A DNA stretch of 64,000 nucleotides from Micromussa lordhowensis (Eukaryota > Cnidaria > Anthozoa > Scleractinia > Lobophylliidae), in contig OZ026595.1 of the NCBI GenBank assembly GCA_964020085.1, positions 21,456,653 to 21,520,652 of the forward strand, written 5' to 3'. The notes beneath the pieces are model-generated. The model was not told the origin of the DNA, made no database searches, and saw only the letters and a program-made list of their open reading frames with translations. Below are positions 28,740-41,607 of the stretch, one piece after another. Position 1 is the stretch's first letter. Each line of letters opens with the position of its first letter. Made by a program: the position numbers and the translations under genes.

Positions 28740-29940
28740 GGTGGGGTGCTCCACTCTTTACCGCCGCTTGCTATCTATTTCACTGTCCTTCACAGGATCC
28801 TGAAAGTCAGCTACGGTAGAGAAACCCTATGTATTTTTGCTTGTTTTGCAACCGGAAGAAAAGAAAGAATCGGAATGTCAAAGACAGCAGCTATAATTCC
28901 CACAACAAGTTATGACACAACCTGCAGACAATACAGGCCCACTAAAATATATCTTTTGCCAAGAGTTACATTATTGAGTAAACAAACAAACATAATTTTT
29001 TACGTTGTTTTGTGCTGGTACGTAGATTCGTTGGCATGCAGGTTACGTAACTATGCTAAGAAGTTAATATTTAAGGGGTTTGTCGGTTAGGAGTTGTCAC
29101 TTCGACGGCCTCTCCGCTTTTGATCAGTTCGTTTTGGAAATCTTGTTTTAGTCACCTTCCGTGTTTTTGGTCACTTCGTTTTTTGTGTTAATAACTATAC
29201 GAGGGCAATTTATGTCTGATCAATAAACGAGATGCCCCCTCCTATGACTGGAGTCTCCTTACTTATACTAAGTTAGAAATTATTTTGTTTTCGTTTCACT
29301 GCAGAGTGATTAAGTTCAGACAGTGCACCTATTGTACTTAAACAGTCATTAGGTAACGCCTTTGTTTGGTCGGAGGATTTTGAAACAAGGTTGTAATATC
29401 AGAATCCGATTAAGCAATTGCTCTGGTTTCATGTACCCCCACGAGACACGAAGATTCCATGTAGACTAGCGCGATCCCTCCTCGCCCTCAGCTACCCGAA
29501 CAATTTTGTCAACTGTATGGCAGACTGAAAACAACCCACAACTTCAATAAGTAATTTCTAGACGTGATGTTTGAAATTTAATAATGGTTGCACCTAAGCC
29601 GGGTGGCTAATGGTAGATAAATGGCTACCCAATAGATAGCGTTCTGTTGGTGCAAATCGTCATCCTCTCATTGGACAACTAGGACCGGCCCGATCCGAAG
29701 TACGTTGCAGAGAAAAGCGCGAAATAACAGAGGCCTGGTATGCTCTTACTCGGGCTGCAATAAAGCGGAGCAAATTCTGGAAAGGCATCAAAAACTGCAT
29801 TACAGTAATTTTATAAAATAACCGAGATTCTACGCGCGCTCTCATTGGTCGATAGGTGTGTTTAGATAAGCGTATGTAAACATGGTTGTGACGTTTTAGA
29901 TTAGCGCATTTGTTTTGAGAAACATTTCATAAAAGAAATA

Positions 29941-30102
29941 GAGTTCTTTTTCCGTGTTTACATAGCCACCATCTAAACACTTGTGGGTTCGGAGAATTCT
30001 CGAAAGTTATACACTAACCCTCGACTACGTCTTGCGTTTGCATAACTTTCTCAAATTCTCCGAGTGTTTAGTTGAGGCTATGTAAACACGGGAAAAAATG
30101 CT
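29941..30102. mobile_element. MITE (copy B of the 24382-24599 family)
   Basis: The ends TTCCGTGTTTACATAGCC and GGCTATGTAAACACGGGAA are inverted. The inner phrases AGTTATACACTAACCCTCGA and CATAACTTTCTCAAATTCTC resemble copy A. Confidence 0.75.
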
Positions 30103-30837
30103 CCATTGCTTAAATCAATGGTTATAAACATGGTCGTAGCCAGAAAAATTGTGGCTAAGGCAATGCCCTTGAAAAAGTTGCGACTGAGGCAATGTCCATG
30201 GTGAAATTCTCTTCCTAGGTATTTAGTCTATCAGTTTAGAGTGCTTATGATGACCATTAACAAAAACGAAAAACAATGACACGAGGCAAGTGGCTCAGTT
30301 CGCCTGTTACCAGCTACGGTCTTGATCAATCCATGAAACTCTTCGTACTGCAACAAATAGATGAATTCAAATTTGACGTGCCTTCCTTCCTGTCTAAGAT
30401 GACCTTTGTGGTCCCCTAGGTGAATCCTTGACGAAAGTTCTCACCGTTCCTTTAGCAGATTTAGCTCAAACTGTGCTGATCATGCTCATTTTCAACGATG
30501 ACATCCGGCAATAGCTCGATCAAGGTATGCAACTGTTAGGGACATGTAGTGGTTATCTGCACATTTCTATTACTGGGCTGTTGGAAAGTGAAAGATTGCA
30601 CTTCGGAATGAAAGTTCAAATCTTGAATTAAAAAAAAAACGATAGCTAACTCGACTGTTTTTTAAGTGTTTGTTTATTGTCCCTTCAATTTAAAATTTGT
30701 CATTTTTAGGTGAACTCTTCATCGATAAAAGCCACTCAGTAATTTATTTCTTTATTTATTTATTTTCTATTACACTCAAATCTATTATTTCGCTATTTGA
30801 CTGTGAAAAGACCCACTATTATTTTTTGTTCAACTTA

Positions 30838-31173
30838 AGTCCCGGCCAAACGATCGTAACATTTCAACGCAACATATAGCAACATATATCAAGAACACAT
30901 ATCATATAACATACATCAACGCAACATATTTAACAAAAAATATTTTTCAAATCGGCACTCTTAATCCTCACGGTATCAACGAACGCTTTTCATTCAACTA
31001 ATTTATTCTGTTGTTTTGCACCAACCAATAGCGTAGCTCCATCTTTTTGTATATAAACCAAACACAACTCACAATTCCTCGATTCGCTCCGACGCTTCGC
31101 TTTCGAATCTCTTTACCGTGGCCAATTCACAATATCAACTCAGTTGATAGAATCAAATTATCTTGTAATACTC

Positions 31174-31218
<45 letters not shown>

Positions 31219-31434
31219 ATTCATATAGCAACATTGTTGGTCGCAACATATTTCGCGCGTTTGGCCGCCATGTTGCGACATGTTGGATGGTGTCGCTCAA
31301 GTTTGAAAACGGTCAAATTTGAGCCAACATGTCGCAACATGTTGCAACATGGCGGCCAAACGCGCGAAACATCTTGCGCCCAACAATGCTACGATATGTG
31401 GCGTTGAAATGTTGCGACTGTTAGCCGGGGCTTT
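30838..31434. mobile_element. Inverted-repeat element of about 600 bp
   Basis: The left end CCCGGCCAAACGATCGTAAC is inverted at the right end (GCGACTGTTAGCCGGGGC). Near the right end are strong inner inverted phrases (CGCGTTTGGCCGCCATGTTG / CAACATGGCGGCCAAACGCG). It has no coding capacity. Confidence 0.7.
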
Positions 31435-32021
31435 ACTTCTCTCCGATTTTTCCGCTCTTTGGGGAGGGGCGGCTGCGACACAGTCTAAGCCGCCATCGGT
31501 TGAATCAAAGAAAATCGAGGCGCTTAAACAGTGTAATTTTGGTTTCAAGTGTTGGCGCGTGTCTTTTCACCTGCGTATCCAGAAACTGCGCACAGTTTAT
31601 GAAAGTGGACGCTTATCCAAACTGTGTACAGTGGAACCCCGTTATGTAATCCAGTCACCAAACGGGCCACAACAAATCTGGCCGTATCAAAATGACTGAC
31701 TGAACTTTTGTTTGGGCCAAAAGAAAGTGGCCTTAATAACGAGGTGGCCGTATTAACGGAGAGGCATTTAGACGGGGTCCACTTCATCTACTACCGTTAC
31801 TTCACCTAACAATTACCGCAGTGAAAAACTAGATGCGAAAGTGATATGTCAGTGAATCCCAAACTCCTCATAATGGCGGTTGCCTGAAACGTTGGGTTAC
31901 TGTTTAATAGTCTTGGCATCTTCACAAACGTACGACGCTCCATCCTGAGGTACAGCCTCACTAAAGATAAATTCTTGTCAACAACGCAAGTGATTTTCAT
32001 TCATCCTTCCCTTCTGACATA

Positions 32022-35000
32022 TCAGCCTCTTTCGCAGATCACTTCAATCACCTGTGGAGTTAAATTTACCGTTTTCAGTTAAAAATCCAAAGACGGCTAA
32101 GGGGGACAAGAGTCTCTGTCGACGAGCTTGTGCCAAATATAGAAAACGGACGAAAATCATATTGAAAACAACACATCGTATGGTCACAATGTTTATGTCC
32201 TGTTTAACACAAAAGCCATATTATATCCCTCAAAACATTCTTAGTTTCAAACAGCTCAACGCTTCGTTTTGCAAGTTATACTTCATCACGTAAAGCAAGT
32301 GAACACTGTTTACTCACACTAGGCTCCATAAGTTCTGGTGAGAGGCATCTGTTGACAGTACTATTGACGACTTCTTCCAACATAAAGTGAACCAAACTAG
32401 TACGAAAGATAGTGAATAAGGTTAAAACAAACTGAAAAAAACTACAGCATTTTGTGGATCAGATGGACACTATAAGCGGGAGGTGTGCCGATGGTTAACG
32501 CTCAGGCTGGGGTGTTTGTGTTGTGTTCTTGGGCGCGACAGGAGTATAAAAGAATACACGTGAATTGATACTGACAGCTACCCCCTAAAATCACTATGGG
32601 AAAACCTACAATGGGCTACCATTCCATACTGGGCGAGCAGTAGGCTCACAGAAGGCTCGACTGGACTGGACACAATACGCAGAATTGTCAGGAACATTGC
32701 TAAACCGATTCCAGTAAAGGTGGAAAGGAAATCTGTCCTTACTTCTCATCAGAAACGAATCTCCATAAGTACATCTGTAGGTAGTGCGTGTCCACTTGGA
32801 TCTGTTGTAAACCGTATTTTCCAAACGTCCGAAGTCGTACACACTCCAAGAGAGTCTAGAACGAAAAGGAAGAGAAACCAAAAACAAACTGTTATTCTCC
32901 GAATAAAAGCCTAAAAACATCATTAATCAAGGTCGACTTCTTGAATTATGACCGAATACAGGGCTTGTTTTAGTTCTTTTTAGAAAAAAAGGAGAAAAAA
33001 CGAAACAGATGTTCGTCCTATCCTTTTTTACGTTCGGCTTACTTGGAACTATTACCTAAATAAGTACTAAAGAACAATTTGGCCCCAGTTGTTCAAAGGC
33101 TGGACAACGCTATTGACCGGATAAATCGCTATCCAGTGGATAAGTCAGTATTAACAAAACAAACCACGCTATCCACTGGACAGTGATTTATCCGGTGGGT
33201 AACGTTATCTGCCTTTCGAACAACCCGGGTCAGTCGTTTCGGAACAAGAGGAGTGATATGGGTTAACTTTCAATCCTTGATTGGCTAAATTTCGGCCTAT
33301 TTGCGTAACATACCTTTAATCCTATTTTGACAATTCCCGTTAACACGGACACCTTGGAGAATTCCACTGAGCTGAAGATTTCGATTCTTTCCGAGAACAA
33401 CTTCTGAATGTTGCTTAGAAGACTAGAATCAAACGCAGTGCTGAGCGAAAGAGAAAAGAGCAGAAGGACACCTCAAAGATAGATCAACTTCTAGTTTCTC
33501 CTTACAATATATAATGAATTGTTAAACAGTCAGGGGAGGAGAATAAAGAAAATCATCAACTACGATATATTGCCTTGACGCACAGGCACAGTAAGAGGAA
33601 TAGATGGATTCCGTTAAAATGTGGCGTGACTATTCGCCTTGTGGTCACGCAACACTAGAGATTAAAGCACATCTCAAATGAAAGATCTTGTACAGCCCTG
33701 GACCGGACCATGCACGGCTAGGCAACATTGGCGTGCCATAGTAGCGCCTGCATGTGTTGTCTTCCATTTAAATGTTCACTAGGCTCGTCACGCAATCTCT
33801 TCTCGCTGAAAACAAACTATTGTTATGCGATGGTGTTATCTTCCTTAAACATAGCGTGATCTTTCCTTGTAAGAAAAGAAAAGATTGCATGACGAACCCA
33901 AGTAATGTCATTGTACGAGGCCATCTAATAACGAGTCACGCCAGAAGATCACAATTTAAAGCAGACCACAAGAGAAACTACACCGTAGAAAAAAAAGTAA
34001 AGTCAGTCTCTGTTAGTTACCTGGCAGTGTAACTCCACTGGTTCCGGCTTGGTTTGGATGGATACGTGTAGGTAAATTTACTAGAGTCTGCAATACAAAA
34101 AAGACAGTATCGTACCCTTTAGGATATACTGGCATCTGAGTTATGTTATGAACGTGACCAGATGAAAATACAGACATTGTGTGACAAATCATTTTTGCGC
34201 CATAATAGCATAACAATTTTCGTTTTACTCTAAGATGTTCGCGCTACGTTTTCGTTGGCTAAAAACAATCGGAAACTCTTCGAGTGTTTCAGAGAAGATT
34301 TGCTACAACTTGCACTCGCTCGTTGACTGAGAACATCTTCCTCATAAACACAGACCGACAGTCGGTTCTTCTAACGACAAACCTGAACTGTGAGCTTTGC
34401 GCACTCCCTCCTCGTACAACTGACCAACTTGTGTATCAATGGCTGTCACGTCTTCCACGATGCGCTTCATAACAGCGCGGACATTCCTCGGTTCAATGGT
34501 GTTCAGCCAGTCTCTTGTTTCCACGCTCTTGCGGATCATCTGTGTGAAGAAAGAAGATGGCAAACTAAGTAAGTAAGCCAAAAGAGACTGTATACAACAT
34601 TCCCAGACGGTTATCCTCGATAAGTTAAGGCTCTTTACCCTCAGCTAGATATTTCCGACACTGTAACAAAGTTATTGATTGATTGGTTGATTGATCTCCC
34701 AAAGGCCAAAAACGTCAGCTGATTAAAATAATCTAAGGCAGAAACGTTTCTAGAAAGGTAAATCTAATACATACCTGGGAAATGGTCAGCCCTTGCAACC
34801 GAACGTAATGATTCAATAAACACTGTTGAAAAGGACAAAGAAGAGACTTCAATATGACTTGATATCAACCCTCCGTGGGAAGTATAACAACGGAAGTAAC
34901 AGATAGTGTGCTACCTCACTGCTTAATATCCTGCTTAATATTTTCGTACAATCCATCCGGAGACTAGAATCTGATTGACCTCTGGAGAGAAAGGTTTACA

Positions 35001-38000
35001 ATATATCCCACACATAAGTACCCATAGTGACCTGAGCAATTTGTCGGGCTTCAGTGGCGAGATCTGACACGGACGTTGTCAGGCTTCCTCGTCCTAGCTC
35101 CTCGTCGACTGGAAATTGCTCGTCAGTAAGACTCAACTGGGCGGAAATGAAAACAAAAAGTTAATCTGTGAGTGACTGCAAAATCACGAATCAGAATCAC
35201 AATCAGAATCGCGAAGATAAAATCCATCACGAAGCCCCTTCCTCTAAGTCAGGGCCCTTTGGAGATCAACTAGACCGCGCTGGAGGCCAGGCTCTTTTCT
35301 TAAGGTCACTTAGATTAGTGGGCGATATGGACGAGTAGAGGAGTCTTTACCAATCCCTATGAAGCTAAAGCGTCTCGCCTTATTCCCCGCTGAATTTTGA
35401 GAGAAAAACTGACCGGCAGCAGTCCATGGATCAACAAAACCTACGATTAATTTTCTTCATTTTGTGAGCCATGAAAAGATCAGTATCAACAGTGAGCCAG
35501 CACATACCACATAAGAGATGGTTGATTCTTGAAAATCAAGGCATAACCTTGATAACAAAAGAATGAGAGCAGGGGGAGCTGTTCCAGAATCACAAAACTC
35601 CTGAGAACGCAAACAGAAAGTTAATCAGTCTTGCACTGAGTTACACGCTACAATATATGATAAAAAAGACAATCTGAACAGAGTTTGAAGTGAACTAACT
35701 AGGCTATGAGGTCATAGGGTAGTAGGCCGTGAGTAAAATTGATTGTAGACGGCAATAACAGAAATCAAAGGCCCAAGCCTGGGCTGCCTCGTGTCACTTG
35801 TTTAGTGCAAACCAATCCACTGCCAAACCAAACAAGTGTAATGCAAGCGTAAGGCTAGATCAAGTAGACAGGATACATTTTCACTTCTGTTAATCTTACG
35901 AATAAAATTCGATTTGCCTCGATCTGGCCCGATTCGACACTTATTGACAATTAATTTTAGCTTAATTTTTGTAATATATACCTGTTTGTTTACTCTCGGA
36001 AAGTGCGCATTATATAATAGTTTTTAATCGCCTCACTGTGATCCTAGATTTTACTTATGTTTTGGTTGCAATTATTAGATTTTTGGGACTTCAGTATTTA
36101 CAACCTTTTATCAAAAGGGTTTCCTAAAACGGGTTGCGATACAGTTTCGAATTCCCTGTCTTCCATTTCAGGAACGTTTACGCAGCTCTGTATTTGTATT
36201 CAAGACAATTTTAAGCTTAATTCTGTTGTTTGCTGCTTTATTTTGTGGAATGAAATGATACTGATTTCAGAGGAATCGAAAACCAGTCAGCGAAAATAAG
36301 TTCCGGGTAATTAAATTTGCGTATTGCTTCAAAGCTATGCTCTCTAAATCTAAAATCTAAATCTAAATATCATTACGTCGGCAACATCCAGAGGACATCG
36401 CGCCAACTCTGAAAAATTAAAATGATAATAAAAACTAAATCTACAAATAAAAGTACCGGTAATAAAAATTGCTCTCATGCTAGCCTGTACGCAGGCTACT
36501 CTCATGCTAAAAATAAAAACAGAACGAGAGCGTTACACTTCCGGTAGCATTACGAATGCAATTCGATTTGGCCTGATGCCCTGATCTGATCCATGGTGGT
36601 ATATATACAGTGAGATTTTGATCAAAGACCTAACAATTAATTTTGTTAGTTGTATACCTGTTTGCTTATTCACAGAAAATGCGTTTTAGAGGTTAGGTTT
36701 TAATCCACTCATTGTCATCTTTAGATTTTTCTGCGTGACTGACACCGTCACTTCAACGTTTTAAGCCCGTTATTTGTTGTCAAATTTGATTTAAACGCAA
36801 GGGAGTTGCGTCAACTGAGGGCTCGGACACTAACAAAATAAAATGCTAAAACCAGCTTGTCACAAATAGCTACAAATGCTTGAGTCTCCAAGGTCCACAT
36901 CCCAGTCCCCTCAAAAAAAGGTGTCTTGAATCTGTACAGCATGGTCGAAACAACACCAAACGCAGTCAATGGTCGTCAATTCATCGTCGGTTTTGTACCT
37001 GTCTTTCGCCAAAATTGATTATTCGTAATGTTCATATGGTGTTATAAGTCAAAGCGATACATGCAGTTAACGTACAGTTCTGCACATTTGGTCACATGAC
37101 GTGATAAGTGCTCGCATTCACTTGACACTGACCTTAGCCGATTGCAGCACGTGACGTATAAACTCCACTACCAGGCCCTCTCGGACATCATCGGAACAAA
37201 AAGGTCCCCGGAAGTATGGTTTGACAGCAAATGTGATGTCCGATCCAATGAAATACTAGAAAAAGAGTCGAGATAGAGAATGATGTGATTATGTAATGTG
37301 ACTTGATTTCTGGCTAATCAGTTTCTAGACATTTTCAGCCTCAACCAGGTCGAAACAGCTGTCCACGGTTGCAATTCTCTACTTTCAGTTTGGACTCTAT
37401 CATGTCGTCGTCCCGTCAAGCTTTCTACGTAATAAACAGCCTTGCGTAATTGTTATTTTTCAGTTTTCAAGCCTGCTTGTAGTTGTAAGTCATCATTTCA
37501 TGAGGATAATACCTCTTGAAATGGTTACCCTACCTCCCGGAGGAACTCCCATATGAAAAGGTTGGCGATGCTGGTCGGAAAGTTTGAATTAACCCCCTAA
37601 AAGAGACCGATCTGGGCGTGGCTCGAGGTTTATTTGACCCTAAAATGTACCACTACAACGGAATAGGCTCGATTACCAGCCGTTGTTTAAGAAAGGAGCC
37701 CATGCTTGTAGACAGGACTAGAAAGACCTGTGGAAATCGAGACAGAAACAGAAATAAAAACGTTTTTTATTATTATTTCTCCGAGTGGACCCTAAAAGAT
37801 ACTTTAACAGCTAAAAACAGTGGCGTTTCGTCATGGACACCCAAAGTGTTGGATTTATACCCCTAAGCGAGACGACGAACATCCCCTACCTTTTCATATG
37901 GGAACCCCCCCCCCCCACACCCCCTCGGGCCTTACCTATCTGATTTACATGCCTTGAATGTGATATCCCTGCCCTTGTTAACAATTGTTTGTACATAAAG

Positions 38001-41000
38001 GGGTACAGACACCAACTGTACTAACCTTAAGGCTGCTGAGAATCAACTTCAGCTGGTTAGTAAGAGAATTGGTCATTGTAGACAACAGCTCGGACAGGGA
38101 AGGTGGCTTCTCATTTCCTGACGGGGTTGCGAGGGACTGTCTAATATCTGTTAAACAGACTAAATACACAACAAAACTCACTCAGCTGGTTTACAAGCTG
38201 TCATGTATGCTACAATGAAAACCAAATTCTCAACCCATCTTAGTCGCATCTTTCTTGGAAATTGACTCAAATACACCAGAAAAGGGACACATTTGTTGTA
38301 AGACATCACAGTCTTGTAACGATCTTTACAGACAGTAGAACCGTTGCATCAATAACTTGTCAGTACAATGTTCCCGGCAGCATATCCCACCATTTTTGAG
38401 TAAGTTCCAATACACTGCCGGCACACCACTGAGATTCCGCTGTAAAAGAAGCACTCCGAGTTCGACGTACATGAAGTATCGTTTCAATTTCTGATCAACA
38501 TAACCCTTTGGGTGTGTTCACACTTGGTGCCTGGGCACCGGCAAAAAAGTAGTGTTGCGTTTAGACACTGGGTACTCCAAGTACTATTTAAAGCCCGAAT
38601 ACAAGGTAAAGCCCTTGTAGACGGACACAGGCTCCGTGCCTGAAGTTTGGTGCGACTACTTGGGAGAAAAGGTCTTTTCGCACTGGGGCCCTGCGAGAAT
38701 CAAACTCGGGCACCATGCTCAGGCACCAAGTGTGAACATAGCCCGAGAAAATCACAGCCCAACTCAATAAGGATTGTCAACAAAACGTACTTTGAACGGT
38801 CTTCCAGGCCTTGTTATAGACGGTAACAGGATACTGATTGGAGATTACTTACCAGCAAAGTGCTGTCGAAGATTCTTAGTGTAAGCCTTCACTCTGTTAT
38901 GAGCGGACCGGGCAACAATGTTCGCTCCCGACCTAGTAAAATTTTAAAAACAAATGAAATCAGAAACGCTGTTACGGTATTGATGTGTTCGAGGGAACGA
39001 AGATTCTGATAATCTCAGCGCGTTCGATCATATATCTAGTATTATAACATAACTAAAGCAAAGCGCGCGTTCTGATTGGCTAATTCAGCATCTACTATTT
39101 GCCCATGGGTGTATGCTGCTGACGTACTCAATAACTAAAGCAAAGTACGCGCTTTGTGATGTAGCTCAATTTTGACCACTGTGATGACGCGAATCGTTGT
39201 CGATAAGAGTACAGACCACGCTAAACTTGGGAGGTTTGCTAAGCTCTCAAAAAGCTAGACTCTTATGCTTCTTTCGTGCTTAGCAACCTCCCGCGTGCAT
39301 CCATAACTCAATAGTACACGCTATGGCGTTTACCATTTGTTAAATGAATTTCGCGCTATAGAAATAATAAAATTATTATTATAAATTATTAAAAACGTTG
39401 TTGATTAGGAGTCAATTTCCCTAAAGATAACTTATAAAAAACGTTTGAGAGATATTACGCAGAACTTCAATGTAGAGCTGCGCATATACCCTAACAATAC
39501 TTGTACCATAAAAGCTGCAACCTACCGTCCCACGCCAATCTCTGGCAAAAGTTTCTGAACTGCTTGAAGTCTGCGGTGAAAGCGGTCCAGTGCTCGAACC
39601 AAAAGAACGTTATCACCGGTATCGGACTAAAGACGCACAGAAACATTATTGTGAGTGCTTTCAGCCTGAACAATTCTCAGTACCTTTCTAGCTAGGACCA
39701 ACTCACTTATTAATAAGTTTTTCCAAACTGTTCAAGCTAACTTACAAAGAGTCCGAGCCTGTTTTGTTTCTGTATTTTGGATATTTCACAGTGATTCTCG
39801 ACTTAAAAATTAAGAACCAGACTACCTCTAGTTCAATCCTGGCTTCTGTTAGTTTGAAGTATTCACTCATCAAGGATAGAATAAAAGTGGACAGTTTCTC
39901 AGTCACAATCTTGCCCAGTTCTCGTTGATCTTGACCATGCCTGAGAAGAAATGAAGAAAGAAGTTACAAAAGTATAGTTAGACAACAAATTATTAACATT
40001 AACCAAGTCGTAACTTAACCATACTACCGCAATTCAAACTGCAACTATAGAAGCACTCAACCGCGGTTGCTGTATAGCCGAGAAGAGAACATTCAAATAT
40101 CATTCTTACTCAGTCATCTGGCGTTGAATAAACTGCTCCTTGTAGGACGCAATCACCAGGCAGATTGTACTGAGGAAACCATTGCAGCCACAGTCAATGA
40201 ACTCCAACAAGTCCTTTACACATCAAACAAAAAGAAAACCGCATTTCCAACTATTTATAATTTCATGTATAAGTAGGTAAAAAAGGTTATATAACTTAGT
40301 GATCACATACAAACAGCCTAAGGTGCAGCAGTAACACAAGAAAAAAACTATCTTGACAAGATCGCCGTCTACTCCAAACTACCGACCTATGACAATTGTC
40401 TTGTATAATTTCTCATTCCAATACTAGTATAAATCTACTGCGTTTTATCATGAATGCCGTTCTCTGATTGGCTACATTACTATTTAACAATTAGATTATG
40501 AGCTCGAGATTTCTATGAGGTGATAGTTGATGAGGCAGAAGGCCGAATCAACTATCACGTCATAGAAATCAAGAGCGAATAATCTAATTGTTTTAGTAGA
40601 ATTCTGACTGAAATTTCTTCTAATTAGAAATGTTTCTAATTGTTGTTTGCCGTAGTATTAAACTTTGCACCTTAGAAAGATCACTCAGACTCAGTTTTCA
40701 TTTGAAATTGAAGTTGTGTGCACGCATCATCTTTTCAATATTTTCAAGATTTAAAAAGTCAAGAAACCATTAAATGTTCTTCTTTTAGTCTTCTCAGGAA
40801 TTTAGTTACCATTTGCATCAAAATGTTCCTCAAAACTTTGTTAAAACGAAAAAAACGTAGCCATTTCGTGAACGACCTTCCGGCCACTGCACTCTAATTT
40901 TCTTCCGCGTGCTAGTTCAATAGAACTATTTTCAACTTTTTGAGATAAAAGCCATGAAAGCCAAATGATGAATTTGAATAGGAAAACAGACAAAACCCCC

Positions 41001-41441
41001 TTCATACAATTTCAACTGTGTTTTTTTCTACACGGACCACTACTATCCATCCGGGTATTTTCCGCGGACGGGTACTATGGGCTGATGGTTCTCCGCGGAT
41101 GAACACTATCGCGTCGCGTGGTCAATTTAAACCAATACGAATCGGAGAAAATTTAGTGGTGAATTATAACAGCTGATAGTATACGAGTAGCTTAGCCAAT
41201 CAGATTGCAGCATTTTTTTGGTAGTGTGTGAGGGAATTGCACGGTGGGTACTGTCCTTTCTTTTCAAAATAGTGGGATGGAATATTAACTGGACCATTAA
41301 TCATAAAAACGTATCTCATCTCACCATTGGCCTCAGTGGTTTTGCACTTTCATCTGATTCTTGCTCTCTATTGTCTTCCTCTATTTACGGAAAAGTTAAC
41401 ATTTAAACCATTTGCTACTCAGCACTGAGTAATAATCATTA

Positions 41442-41475
<34 letters not shown>

Positions 41476-41574
41476 GAGAGTTTTCATTGGCTTAGCCATC
41501 ATGGGCTATGAGCCATTATACCATGCTCTACGAATATGGTAAGCGTACTTTTTTTAAGTTTAGTTTGCTCTATT

Positions 41575-41607
<33 letters not shown>

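Larger units (their letters stand above)
26922..32021. other. Intergenic region between convergent SUCLG1 and VPS51
   Basis: 5.1 kb without a credible exon. It holds the perfect palindrome at 28676-28739, a MITE at 29941-30102 and the inverted-repeat element at 30838-31434. It also holds a dispersed segment around 31620-31780 (GTGGAACCCCGTTAT phrase). Confidence 0.6.
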